Assembly: GCA_937967805.1 (NCBI GenBank)
Contig: CALBTC010000310.1
Span: forward strand, 1 to 17,097
Direction of reading: 5' to 3'
Source of the DNA: an uncultured Anaerolineaceae bacterium
Lineage (GTDB): Bacteria; Chloroflexota; Anaerolineae; Promineifilales; Promineifilaceae
Length of the DNA stretch: 17,097 nucleotides
Positions 6,507 through 13,024 of this stretch are shown in pieces. The position numbers and the translations under genes are program-made. Positions within the stretch are counted from its first letter, which is position 1; each line of letters starts with the position of its first letter. The notes under the pieces are model-generated. The model ran no database searches and had not been told where the DNA came from. It was given only the letters and a program-made list of their open reading frames with translations.

Positions 6507-6514
6507 TTAGGACA
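6499..6514. promoter_or_regulatory. 16-bp palindrome in the largest gap of the TM-gene array
   Basis: TGTCCTA (6499-6505) and TAGGACA (6508-6514) are perfect arms separated by GT. It lies at the stop of the second small gene and opens the 96-base gap before the third, the only sizeable gap in the array. The two-base centre argues against a transcription terminator; it resembles a dimeric repressor or activator site. No clear promoter was identified next to it. Confidence 0.35.
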
Positions 6515-6602
6515 GAGAAACTTGCAGTTTATACCCAAAATGCGTGCAATAAAGAATCTAAATTTGCGGGGTATGAATTAGGGAAATCTGCGAGGAGGTA
6601 AA

Positions 6603-6902
6603 ATGTTTATTTTTCTAACGATTGTATCAGCATTGGTCGTCGTAATTTTTTTTGGTGCGCTGGCGGTTTATCTGGTTCTGATTGCTCGTACTCTGGAAGC
6701 GATTGGCGGCAACGCAGACAGCTTCTTGGCCAAGCTGCGGCTAGGATTGCGGGCCATTGAAAAAGAAACGAGTCACTTGCCCACAGAAGTGACAAAGTTA
6801 AACAAGAACCTCACAGCTATTGCTGGCGGCTTGCAGCAGGTGGACAAACACCTGATGGGCACGATTGAAGCCGTTGTCGCCCAAGGGGAAGGTGCCCCAT
6901 GA
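6603..6902 (+). CDS. Small single-TM protein, family B copy 1
   Basis: At 99 aa, this starts almost directly with the membrane helix (about residues 2-27, FIFLTIVSALVVVIFFGALA), then ARTLEAIGGNADSF and a helical tail with LP..VTKLNKNLTAIAGGLQQVDKHL. The fifth small protein has the same layout: VYLxLI, then basic residue and L, then LP.(K/E)LT..N..L..L..GL..V. I call this family B. A strong ribosome-binding site (GAGGAGGT, 6593-6600) precedes the ATG, suggesting independent or boosted translation after the 96-base gap. There is no Cys and no known domain that I can name. The coiled-coil-like tail is reminiscent of small proteins such as the DUF948 type, though I cannot establish homology. Confidence 0.75.
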   Translation: MFIFLTIVSALVVVIFFGALAVYLVLIARTLEAIGGNADSFLAKLRLGLRAIEKETSHLPTEVTKLNKNLTAIAGGLQQVDKHLMGTIEAVVAQGEGAP

Positions 6903-7222
6903 TTTTTCTAATACAACAAACAATTGAAGTACCAACGGCTGTTTACACGATTTGGATCATCGTATTGGTCATCGCCGTCTTCATCATTCTCCCGCTTGCT
7001 GTCTACTTGCTCCAGCGCACCCTCAATGCTGCGCGAAATATCGAACGCTATTTCGCCGAAATGCGCGATGCTGGGGTGGGCATTGCCCAAAACACCAGCC
7101 ACATCACCGCCCTGAACGAAACGATAGGCGTCGCAACTCAGCTTCTGGAAACGGCCGGATCGATTAGCGATCACACGGCAACCATCAAAACAGTATTGTC
7201 CCAAAGGGCAAACGGTCGTTAG
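6899..7222 (+). CDS. Small single-TM protein, family A copy 3
   Basis: At 107 aa, its ATG overlaps the previous stop as ATGA (6899-6902), the hallmark of translational coupling. After a short N-terminal segment, VYTIWI opens a membrane helix at about 16-38. It is followed by AARNIERYFAEMRDAG and by NTSHITALNETIGVATQLLETA, the clearest form of the family A motif. The AAR(S/N)IE block and NT..I..L..T spacing are shared with the first copy and VYT(V/I)W with the second. There are no Cys residues. The tail is predicted cytoplasmic and helical, consistent with docking on a soluble partner, but no partner can be read from the sequence. Confidence 0.75.
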   Translation: MIFLIQQTIEVPTAVYTIWIIVLVIAVFIILPLAVYLLQRTLNAARNIERYFAEMRDAGVGIAQNTSHITALNETIGVATQLLETAGSISDHTATIKTVLSQRANGR

Positions 7223-7242
7223 GTTCGTCACGGGAGGCAGAA

Positions 7243-7512
7243 ATGGGAACAACACTCGGCTACGTATCGTTGGTTGTCGTCTTGATTGTCGTGGTAGCAC
7301 TGGTAGTCTACTTGCTGCTCATTATCAAAGCCCTGCGTAGCGCCAGTAAAAATCTGTATGAATTAGCAGATGGGCTCGATCAGATTGTTAAAGACTCACA
7401 GCCCTTGCCAGAAAAATTGACCACCATCAACGGTGCCTTAGGTGAATTATTAACCGGTTTACGATCCGTTAACGGCAATTTGGCAGATGTTGCCCAACTT
7501 TTGGGCCGATAA
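7243..7512 (+). CDS. Small single-TM protein, family B copy 2
   Basis: At 89 aa, it has an N-terminal membrane helix at about 6-28 (SLVVVLIVVVALVVYLLLII), then KALRSASKNLYELADGLDQIV, then PLPEKLTTINGALGELLTGL and a short end. It aligns with the third small protein over its whole length. GGGAGG at 7231-7236 serves as ribosome-binding site. It is the last of the array, 53 bases before the large-subunit start. There is no Cys or His cluster. With family A alternating, it suggests A and B proteins may pair in the membrane; that is inference. Confidence 0.75.
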   Translation: MGTTLGYVSLVVVLIVVVALVVYLLLIIKALRSASKNLYELADGLDQIVKDSQPLPEKLTTINGALGELLTGLRSVNGNLADVAQLLGR

Positions 7513-7565
7513 TGTCTTTCACCAGTAGAGATCAACGACAATAGAGGGTATGAGGAGAATAAACG

Positions 7566-9440
7566 ATGTGCTTTAAAAACCTGCCGATTGAGTTTGATGA
7601 AAACGGACGGGCCTCACTGAAGGAAGGTGTCGCTAATCCTTATAGTTACGAAACCAAATCGTTGGCTGATCAAGAAGATAAAATTCAAGAGCTTTTAGCT
7701 CGAAATGGCTATATCAAGAATGTAGATTTTGATCCGGTAACCCGGGTAGCGGGTGCCTTAGCCTTTCACAGCGTCGTTGATCTCCAGGCGCGTAAAGTAT
7801 TAACTACCAACTCAATGGCTACCCTTTTTCGTGGTTATGAAGTGATCTTGAAAGGGCGCGATCCGCGTGATGCCGCGTTTATTAGCAGTCGCGCCTGTGG
7901 GGTGTGTGGTGGAGTTCATTCAGCGACGGCCGCCTTGGCCATGGAGATGGCCTTCCCGGTAAAGCCGCCGCCCCTGGGCATTGCCTTGCGCAATATGCTC
8001 CTTTCCATTGAATATCTTTACGACCATCCCCTTCACCTCTTCTTACTCGCCGGGCCAGACTATTCCGAAGCGATTATTAACCAGACGAACCCCGAACTTT
8101 TTGCGACGGCGCGGCGAACCCCGGCACCCGGCGCCAACGTGCACGGCTACAGTACGGTTGGGGAAATCATGACCGACCTCAATCCGTTAACGGGAGGGCT
8201 TTATCTGGAAGCGCTGCACATGACCCGCGTCGCGCGTGAGGCCTATGTCGTTATCGGCTCCAAATATCCGCATCCGGAAACAATCATCCCCGGTGGCATG
8301 ACGACCACCGTTACCCTTACCACCATGAATGAATTCTTTCTGCGGCTGCAGCAGTTTTTTGATTACGGCCGTAAAGTGGTCGCTATTTGGGACGATATTT
8401 CTGATTTTTTCTATGATTACGATCCGCGCTACCGTGAAGTAGGTAAGCGTCCAGCAAACTTGATTGAAACGGGCATCTGGGACGATCCCCAGGCTTATGA
8501 TGCCAGCTATGCTAACTGCAACGAATGGGGTGAGCGCCGCTGGGCCACTCCCGGGGCTATTGTGAATGGCGAACTGATTACCACCCGCCTCACCGATATT
8601 AACATCGGGTTAGAAGAGTTTGTCGAACATTCCTACTACGAAAACTGGAACGGGCACCACTTTGAGACCGATCCTAACGGTAACCCCATAAGCCCGAACC
8701 ATATGTGGAACAAAGAAACATTGCCCAAACCCAGCGGACAAAGCTGGCGCGATCGCTACACCTGGGATACAGCGCCCCGTTGGGATCGGCTGGTGATGGA
8801 AGCCGAATGCACGGCACGAATTTGGACAACGGCCGCTGCCCAAAAAATACCGTTCCGCCGCTTCATCGAGCCAACCGGACACAGTCTAAAAATATTGGTT
8901 CCCCGCGCCAGCACACCAGAATCAGAGCTGGAGTGGCAGATTCCTTCAGATTGGAATGCCTTTGAGCGCAACCGGGGACGGGCCTACTGCATTCCCTACA
9001 GCGCCATGGTGGCGATGGACAACTGGCTCATCGCGTTGGATCTGCTCAAGCAGGGCGATACCAGAGTGCATACTCCCTTTGAGCCACCCAAAAAAGGGAT
9101 GCAGATTGGCGTCGGTTTGTGGGGTGCCGGACGCGGCTATCTTTCACACCACGCAGTCATTGAAGATGGTAAACTTTCCAACTACCAGATTCTTACGCCC
9201 TCAACCTGGAACGCCTCACCGAGAGATCCGTGGGGCAACCCTGGGCCATATGAAGAAGCCGTTTTGAACACACCTATCCTGGAAAACTTTAAGGACCATG
9301 ACGATTATAAAGGGATCGACATATTGCGAACGATTCGCAGCTTTGATCCGTGCATGCCCTGCACCACCCATATTCACGTCGATGGCAGCTCCCATGTGGT
9401 CACACGGGAGGTTAATACCTGTGCTTGTGGCGTAGAGTAA
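7566..9440 (+). CDS. [NiFe]-hydrogenase large (catalytic) subunit
   Basis: This 624-aa subunit holds the NiFe site. The N-terminal ligand motif is RACGVCGGVHS (C111, C114) and the C-terminal one DPCMPCTTH (C596, C599). Cleavage after H602 would remove a 22-residue tail (IHVDGSSH through to CACGVE), so a maturation protease is required. Between them are blocks typical of the 1f/1h-like clade: RVAGALAFHSVVDL (61-74), SMATLFRGYEVILKGRDPRDA, PGGMTTTVTLTTMNEF and NASPRDPWGNPGPYEEAV. It oxidises H2 and passes electrons to the small subunit. GAGGAG precedes the ATG. Length and motifs are complete, so it should be active. The subgroup (1f, 1h or 1l) cannot be settled by eye. Confidence 0.95.
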   Translation: MCFKNLPIEFDENGRASLKEGVANPYSYETKSLADQEDKIQELLARNGYIKNVDFDPVTRVAGALAFHSVVDLQARKVLTTNSMATLFRGYEVILKGRDPRDAAFISSRACGVCGGVHSATAALAMEMAFPVKPPPLGIALRNMLLSIEYLYDHPLHLFLLAGPDYSEAIINQTNPELFATARRTPAPGANVHGYSTVGEIMTDLNPLTGGLYLEALHMTRVAREAYVVIGSKYPHPETIIPGGMTTTVTLTTMNEFFLRLQQFFDYGRKVVAIWDDISDFFYDYDPRYREVGKRPANLIETGIWDDPQAYDASYANCNEWGERRWATPGAIVNGELITTRLTDINIGLEEFVEHSYYENWNGHHFETDPNGNPISPNHMWNKETLPKPSGQSWRDRYTWDTAPRWDRLVMEAECTARIWTTAAAQKIPFRRFIEPTGHSLKILVPRASTPESELEWQIPSDWNAFERNRGRAYCIPYSAMVAMDNWLIALDLLKQGDTRVHTPFEPPKKGMQIGVGLWGAGRGYLSHHAVIEDGKLSNYQILTPSTWNASPRDPWGNPGPYEEAVLNTPILENFKDHDDYKGIDILRTIRSFDPCMPCTTHIHVDGSSHVVTREVNTCACGVE

Positions 9441-9447
9441 ACTCAGC

Positions 9448-9939
9448 GTGAAGAAAACGATTGTGGGCGGCGTTGGCTATCATTTCATGCGGGATCTGTC
9501 GTTAGGGCCTGTGCTCACGGAAGAGCTAGCCAAGATTGAGTGGCCGGAGCATATTAGCATTGATGCCGATTTCAGCTATGGACCGGTGGCCATTGTGCAG
9601 CGATTTGAGTGCGAACCAAATCTGTGTGACAGAATTGTTCTGTTTTCCGCAGTGGAGCGCGGACATCCACCGGGGAAAATCACCGCTTACCGCTGGCAAG
9701 GCGAACTGCCTGAAGAAGAAGAAATTCAGGCGCGGGTAGGCGAAGCCGTTACCGGCGTTGTCAACCTGGATAATCTGCTTATTGTGGGCGAGCAGTTTGA
9801 GATTTGGCCAAACGAGGTATTTGTCGTGGAGGTAGAACCGGCCGATCTCGGTTGGGGTGATGGCTTTAGTCCGGTCATTGATGAAGTAATTGATGAGGTA
9901 GTGAGAACAATTAAACGGGTGGCGCTGGAAGGAGTTTAA
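9448..9939 (+). CDS. Degenerate M52 (HyaD/HycI-like) maturation-protease homologue
   Basis: At 163 aa with a GTG start, 7 bases after the large-subunit stop. The beginning IVGGVGYHFMRDLSLGPVLTEEL follows the GxGN..xDDGxG pattern of hydrogenase maturation endopeptidases, and IVLFSAVERGHPPGKI follows vilvDAvxxgxxPG. The metal-binding positions, however, are not kept: the second acidic residue of the first motif is L17, the DA aspartate is Ser, and no His lies in the usual third position. It is therefore probably a non-proteolytic homologue that may bind or chaperone the large subunit, while the canonical enzyme is encoded at 11254. Family assignment rests on two motif regions by eye, so an unrelated protein is possible. 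Confidence 0.55.
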   Translation: MKKTIVGGVGYHFMRDLSLGPVLTEELAKIEWPEHISIDADFSYGPVAIVQRFECEPNLCDRIVLFSAVERGHPPGKITAYRWQGELPEEEEIQARVGEAVTGVVNLDNLLIVGEQFEIWPNEVFVVEVEPADLGWGDGFSPVIDEVIDEVVRTIKRVALEGV

Positions 9940-9952
9940 AGGGCCAAATTTT

Positions 9953-10315
9953 ATGGAAAACTCATTAAGCGATCTATTCTGGCGTGATGAAATTTTACAA
10001 ATTATGTATTGGTTTCAGGGAGAAGGGCTGGGCGAGGAAGTAACGGCTATTGACCTGCATCGCTTTCTAGCCAACGATGCCCCGGAACTCGATCCATACC
10101 TGGTAACCATGGCGGAGGATGGCTGGCTGACCGTCACGGAAAACGGCCGCTACCGTTTAACCGAACTTGGCCGGAAAGAAGGCGCCCGGCGGTTTGCCGA
10201 TGCGTTTGAAAGCATGACAAAACCAGCCCATGGCGAATGCAGCGCCGACTGTGACTGCCAGGGCGATCCAGCAAAATGCAAGCACTTTCAGCCGGAACAT
10301 GAACATGTCCATTAA
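9953..10315 (+). CDS. Winged-helix-like protein with Cys/His-rich tail
   Basis: At 120 aa. Residues about 10-85 resemble a winged-helix domain: helices from DEILQIMYWFQGEG to HRFLAND, a recognition-type helix in DPYLVTMAEDGWL, and a wing in VTENGRYRLTELGRKEG. The tail HGECSADCDCQGDPAKCKH holds C96, C100, C102 and C109, followed by H111, H116, H118 and H120, so it likely binds Zn, Ni or an Fe-S cluster. I believe that similar small Cys-tailed proteins occur in actinobacterial hydrogenase clusters, but I cannot name one. It could be a regulator or a maturation factor for nickel or iron handling. It begins 13 bases after the previous stop, with a weak ribosome-binding site, and probably shares the operon transcript. 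Confidence 0.65.
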   Translation: MENSLSDLFWRDEILQIMYWFQGEGLGEEVTAIDLHRFLANDAPELDPYLVTMAEDGWLTVTENGRYRLTELGRKEGARRFADAFESMTKPAHGECSADCDCQGDPAKCKHFQPEHEHVH

Positions 10316-10319
10316 ATAA

Positions 10320-11264
10320 ATGCACACTAAGCGGATGGATAATGACGATAGGTTCCAAATTCCTTTAGATGAGTTGATTACTTATCTAGGAGCGCTCACC
10401 GCTGCCTTTGAAGAACACCCGGATGAACGGACAAGAGAGGCCGCCGGCAGCCTATTGCAAGCCCTGGATGCCCTGCACCGGGAGGCGTTTATCCGCATTG
10501 CTGCTTTTCTAAATGATCATCAGGCCGGGCACCTGCTGTTGGAAGCAGCTGAAGCGGATCGTCTTGTTAGCACCGTGCTGAATCTGTACGATTTACTGCC
10601 CGCAGAGATGCGTATTCGTCAAGCAGAAGCAGCTTTAGCAGCGGTACGGCCGTATATCGAGTCACATGGTGGCGAACTAAGCGTTCTAAATGTGGAGGAA
10701 GGGGTGGTCTACGTAAAAATGGGTGGGGCTTGCCAGGGTTGTGCCGGGGCCAGCTACACGCTGCAGCGCGGCATTCGGCAAGCTTTAGAGTCGGGGTTTC
10801 CCGGCTTTGCAGAAGTCGTGGTGACTGAAGCGGCAGGCCACGCCTCGGGCAATGGCTTTATCTCCCTTGACCAGGTTTACGCACCGCCATCCTTGATGCA
10901 AAAGCCAGATTTTCAACCGGTGCTAAACGTGACATCGCTGCCCCCAAATACAATGAAGCAAGTAGAGATTAATGACATGCCGCTTCTGCTGCTTAACAGC
11001 GAAGGGGAATTTTACGCCGTAGGGGCGATGTGCCCCGGGTCTATGCTGCCGCTAGTAAACGGCCGTTTAGATGGTGAAACAATTGTTTGCGGCTGGCACA
11101 ACGAACGGTTCGATATCCGCAGCGGCAAATGCCTGGACAAAGCAGGAACGCGGCAAAGCGAGCGCCTCCCGGTCTATCCAATAGCTGTTCTAGACGAGCA
11201 AATTCAGATAGCGGTAAATGTGCCGGCTCGCCCACCCGTCATGGCAGTGGACCATGAACCATGA
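10320..11264 (+). CDS. NifU-like/Rieske fusion Fe-S protein (HhyE/HucE-like)
   Basis: At 314 aa in three parts. A helical N-terminus (about 1-95) is followed by a NifU C-terminal-type domain (about 98-175) with GGACQGCAGAS giving C138-x2-C141, a bridging [4Fe-4S] site. A Rieske-like domain (about 198-300) has CPGSMLPL and CGWHNERFD. A Rieske centre needs C-x-H and C-x2-H; here C238, C257 and H260 are present but the first His is G240, so an ordinary [2Fe-2S] Rieske cluster looks incomplete. Proteins of this type, called HhyE/HucE in mycobacteria, have been proposed as electron relays from group 1h/2a hydrogenases. It starts 4 bases after the previous stop without a clear ribosome-binding site; ATG 10335 is an alternative. 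Its end overlaps the next gene. Confidence 0.85.
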   Translation: MHTKRMDNDDRFQIPLDELITYLGALTAAFEEHPDERTREAAGSLLQALDALHREAFIRIAAFLNDHQAGHLLLEAAEADRLVSTVLNLYDLLPAEMRIRQAEAALAAVRPYIESHGGELSVLNVEEGVVYVKMGGACQGCAGASYTLQRGIRQALESGFPGFAEVVVTEAAGHASGNGFISLDQVYAPPSLMQKPDFQPVLNVTSLPPNTMKQVEINDMPLLLLNSEGEFYAVGAMCPGSMLPLVNGRLDGETIVCGWHNERFDIRSGKCLDKAGTRQSERLPVYPIAVLDEQIQIAVNVPARPPVMAVDHEP

Positions 11265-11799
11265 GCCTGTGAAAAATGGGGGAAGCGCCAGCCTCCCTCG
11301 GATATTGGTGGCCGGGATGGGCAATGTCTTGCGTCGTGATGATGGTTTTGGCGTAGAAGTGGCGCAGCGTCTGCTGGCAGCGGCCGTACTGCCTCCCAAT
11401 GTAACCACCATTGAAGTGGGAACCGGGGGGATTAGCCTGGTACAAGAATTAATGGTTTCACCAGGGTACGATGTGCTGATTCTTTTGGACGCCACGGAGC
11501 AGGATGGACAGCCGGGGCAAGTTTATATTTTAGAGGCAGAAGTGCCCGAACTAGACACTTTCTCGGAAATGACACGCCGCGATTTTTTAGCAGATATGCA
11601 CTATGCCGTTCCTTCGAGAGCCTTGATTCTGGCTAAGGCGCTGGGCGTTTTGCCGCTCAGAACATTTATTGTGGGGTGTCAGCCAGATTTGGTAAATGAA
11701 TTTGCCATTGGCTTATCGGATCCCGTCACGAAAGGCGTGGAACAAGCGCTCACGCAGGTGAAAGCATTGATCCACCAGCTCAATCAAGAAGAAAGTTAA
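11254..11799 (+). CDS. Hydrogenase maturation endopeptidase (M52, HyaD/HybD type)
   Basis: This protease clips the C-terminal tail of the NiFe large subunit after nickel insertion. The family pattern is complete: GMGNVLRRDDGFG (21-33), LLDATEQDGQPG (78-89) and ADMHYAVP (113-120). The metal-binding triad corresponds to D30, D79 and H116. I used ATG 11254 (181 aa), which overlaps the preceding gene by 11 bases; ATG 11218 is in frame but adds residues without family likeness. The substrate is expected to be the large subunit encoded at 7566, cut after H602. It is the intact counterpart of the degenerate copy at 9448. Confidence 0.9.
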   Translation: MNHEPVKNGGSASLPRILVAGMGNVLRRDDGFGVEVAQRLLAAAVLPPNVTTIEVGTGGISLVQELMVSPGYDVLILLDATEQDGQPGQVYILEAEVPELDTFSEMTRRDFLADMHYAVPSRALILAKALGVLPLRTFIVGCQPDLVNEFAIGLSDPVTKGVEQALTQVKALIHQLNQEES

Positions 11800-11823
11800 G
11801 GCCAGTCTGTAAAAGGAGCAGAT

Positions 11824-12096
11824 ATGTGTTTAGGAATCCCCGGACAGATTGTTGAGTTTGTTCATGAGACAAACCATATTGCCAAGATTGATGTCAATGG
11901 TGTGCGTCGCAATGTGAATGTTGGTCTGGTCATTGCCAATGGCCTGGATATTGGCGATTGGGTATTGGTTCACGTAGGTTTTGCCTTGAGCAAGATTGAT
12001 GAGGATGAAGCCCGGGAAACGCTGATGTTTTTGGAGAGCCTGGGGCAGGCGTTTGAAGACGAAATGGAAGATTTAATGCGCAGCCAAATTGAGTGA
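11824..12096 (+). CDS. hypC: HypC, hydrogenase maturation chaperone
   Basis: At 90 aa, it begins MCLGIPGQIVEF, the invariant HypC/HybG N-terminus with Cys2, which binds the Fe(CN)2CO unit together with HypD and presents it to the large subunit. The rest follows the small beta-barrel pattern (VNGVRRNVNVGLV, IGDWVLVHVGFALSKID) and an acidic C-terminal helix. A strong AAAAGGAG lies 6 bases upstream. It follows the M52 gene by 24 bases and precedes an SIS-domain gene. It is canonical in length and motifs. Confidence 0.93.
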   Translation: MCLGIPGQIVEFVHETNHIAKIDVNGVRRNVNVGLVIANGLDIGDWVLVHVGFALSKIDEDEARETLMFLESLGQAFEDEMEDLMRSQIE

Positions 12097-12141
12097 ATCA
12101 GCTTTCTGGCTTTGGTAAAAAAAAGCTGTTTGACGGGAAAA

Positions 12142-12771
12142 ATGATGGGCATCGCAGGGCAGGATTTAAAACTATATGAAGTGGCGGAAGCTTGTTTTCA
12201 GCGAAGTGTTGACGTTTCTTTGCATTTTTTTGAAAAGGAGGCAGAGCAAATCTCGCAGGCTTGTTTGGCGATGGCGCAGCGGTTTTACCAGAACGGCCGT
12301 TTGTTGGCTTTTGGCGCTGGCAATTCCATGACGGATGCACAGCACGTCTCTGTGGAGTTTGTCCATCCGGTGGTTGTGGGCAAACGGGCGCTGCCCGCCA
12401 TCGCTCTGGGCACAGATTTGGCGGCCACGATGGGTTTGTCCACCAGTAAGGGTTGGGACCAGGTTTACGCCCAACAGCTAACGGCCGTTGGCCGCGCCGA
12501 AGATATAGCGTTGGGCATTGATCCCAGTGGCCAGGATGGTGCCGTACAGCAGGGTTTGGCAGTGGCGCGCCAGATGGGGATGCTGGCGATTAGCTTATGC
12601 GGTGGCGCTGGCGGCCAACTGGTCGGGCAATCTTTAGATTTTTGCTTTGTTGTACCCGTCAAGGAAGCGGCCGTTATCCAGGAAACGCATGAAACACTCT
12701 ACCACATATTGTGGGAATTGGTACACGTTTTCTTTGACCATAAGGGATTGCTGGAACAAGATGAAACCTGA
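12142..12771 (+). CDS. SIS-domain protein, GmhA-like, copy 1
   Basis: At 209 aa from ATG 12142 (TTG 12112 is an in-frame alternative with a poor upstream site). It has the sugar-isomerase fold: LLAFGAGNSMTDAQHVSVEF, a middle IDPSGQDGAVQQGLAVA, and VIQETHETLYHILWEL. The zinc/catalytic positions of GmhA-type sedoheptulose-7-phosphate isomerases, H-x3-E (H68, E72), and the QETH...H block near the end are present. The phosphate-binding STSG loop is altered to DPSG, so the substrate may differ. SIS/GmhA-like genes are, as I recall, recurrent in actinobacterial group 1h hydrogenase clusters, with unknown function. It overlaps the next gene by 11 bases. Confidence 0.8.
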   Translation: MMGIAGQDLKLYEVAEACFQRSVDVSLHFFEKEAEQISQACLAMAQRFYQNGRLLAFGAGNSMTDAQHVSVEFVHPVVVGKRALPAIALGTDLAATMGLSTSKGWDQVYAQQLTAVGRAEDIALGIDPSGQDGAVQQGLAVARQMGMLAISLCGGAGGQLVGQSLDFCFVVPVKEAAVIQETHETLYHILWELVHVFFDHKGLLEQDET

Positions 12772-13024
12772 ACAATCGCTTACGCAGCTAACCGATGAGC
12801 TGCACTGCGGGCCGGACGCCAACAGCCATTGTGCCATCTGTGCCGATGAAGGCATATGGGGAGAGGTAATTGCATTACGGCCGTTTGATATGGCGCTGGT
12901 TAAAGTGCATGACGGTGAGCAGGAAGTTGCCCTCGATCTGGTAGAAAACGTTCAAATTGGTGATCAACTGTTAGTCCATGTGGGCGTCGCCATTGCCAGG
13001 CTAGACCGGGGAGAATCCGTATGA
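12761..13024 (+). CDS. Atypical HypC-like protein with internal Cys motif
   Basis: At 87 aa, this lacks the N-terminal MCxGxP of HypC. Its Cys are internal: C16 and C24-x2-C27 in SHCAICADEGIWGEVI. After that the barrel pattern is clear, with VKVHDGEQEVALDLVENVQIGDQLLVHVGVAIARLD close to HypC. This resembles a divergent HypC-like type which I recall from actinobacterial hydrogenase clusters, with Cys-rich N-terminus. It may present a different ligand or act with the preceding HypC. ATG 12761 overlaps the upstream SIS gene by 11 bases, and its stop overlaps the next start as ATGA. An open frame extends farther upstream but shows no family likeness there. Confidence 0.75.
   Translation: MKPEQSLTQLTDELHCGPDANSHCAICADEGIWGEVIALRPFDMALVKVHDGEQEVALDLVENVQIGDQLLVHVGVAIARLDRGESV

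Noticed and set aside
6908..7300. 130-codon - strand open frame over the fourth and fifth small genes
   Set aside because: The + strand genes have coherent paralogy and coupling; the antisense frame has no family likeness.
12647..12760. Upstream extension of the HypC-like frame
   Set aside because: It overlaps the end of the SIS gene and gives a basic sequence unlike any HypC; ATG 12761 is preferred.
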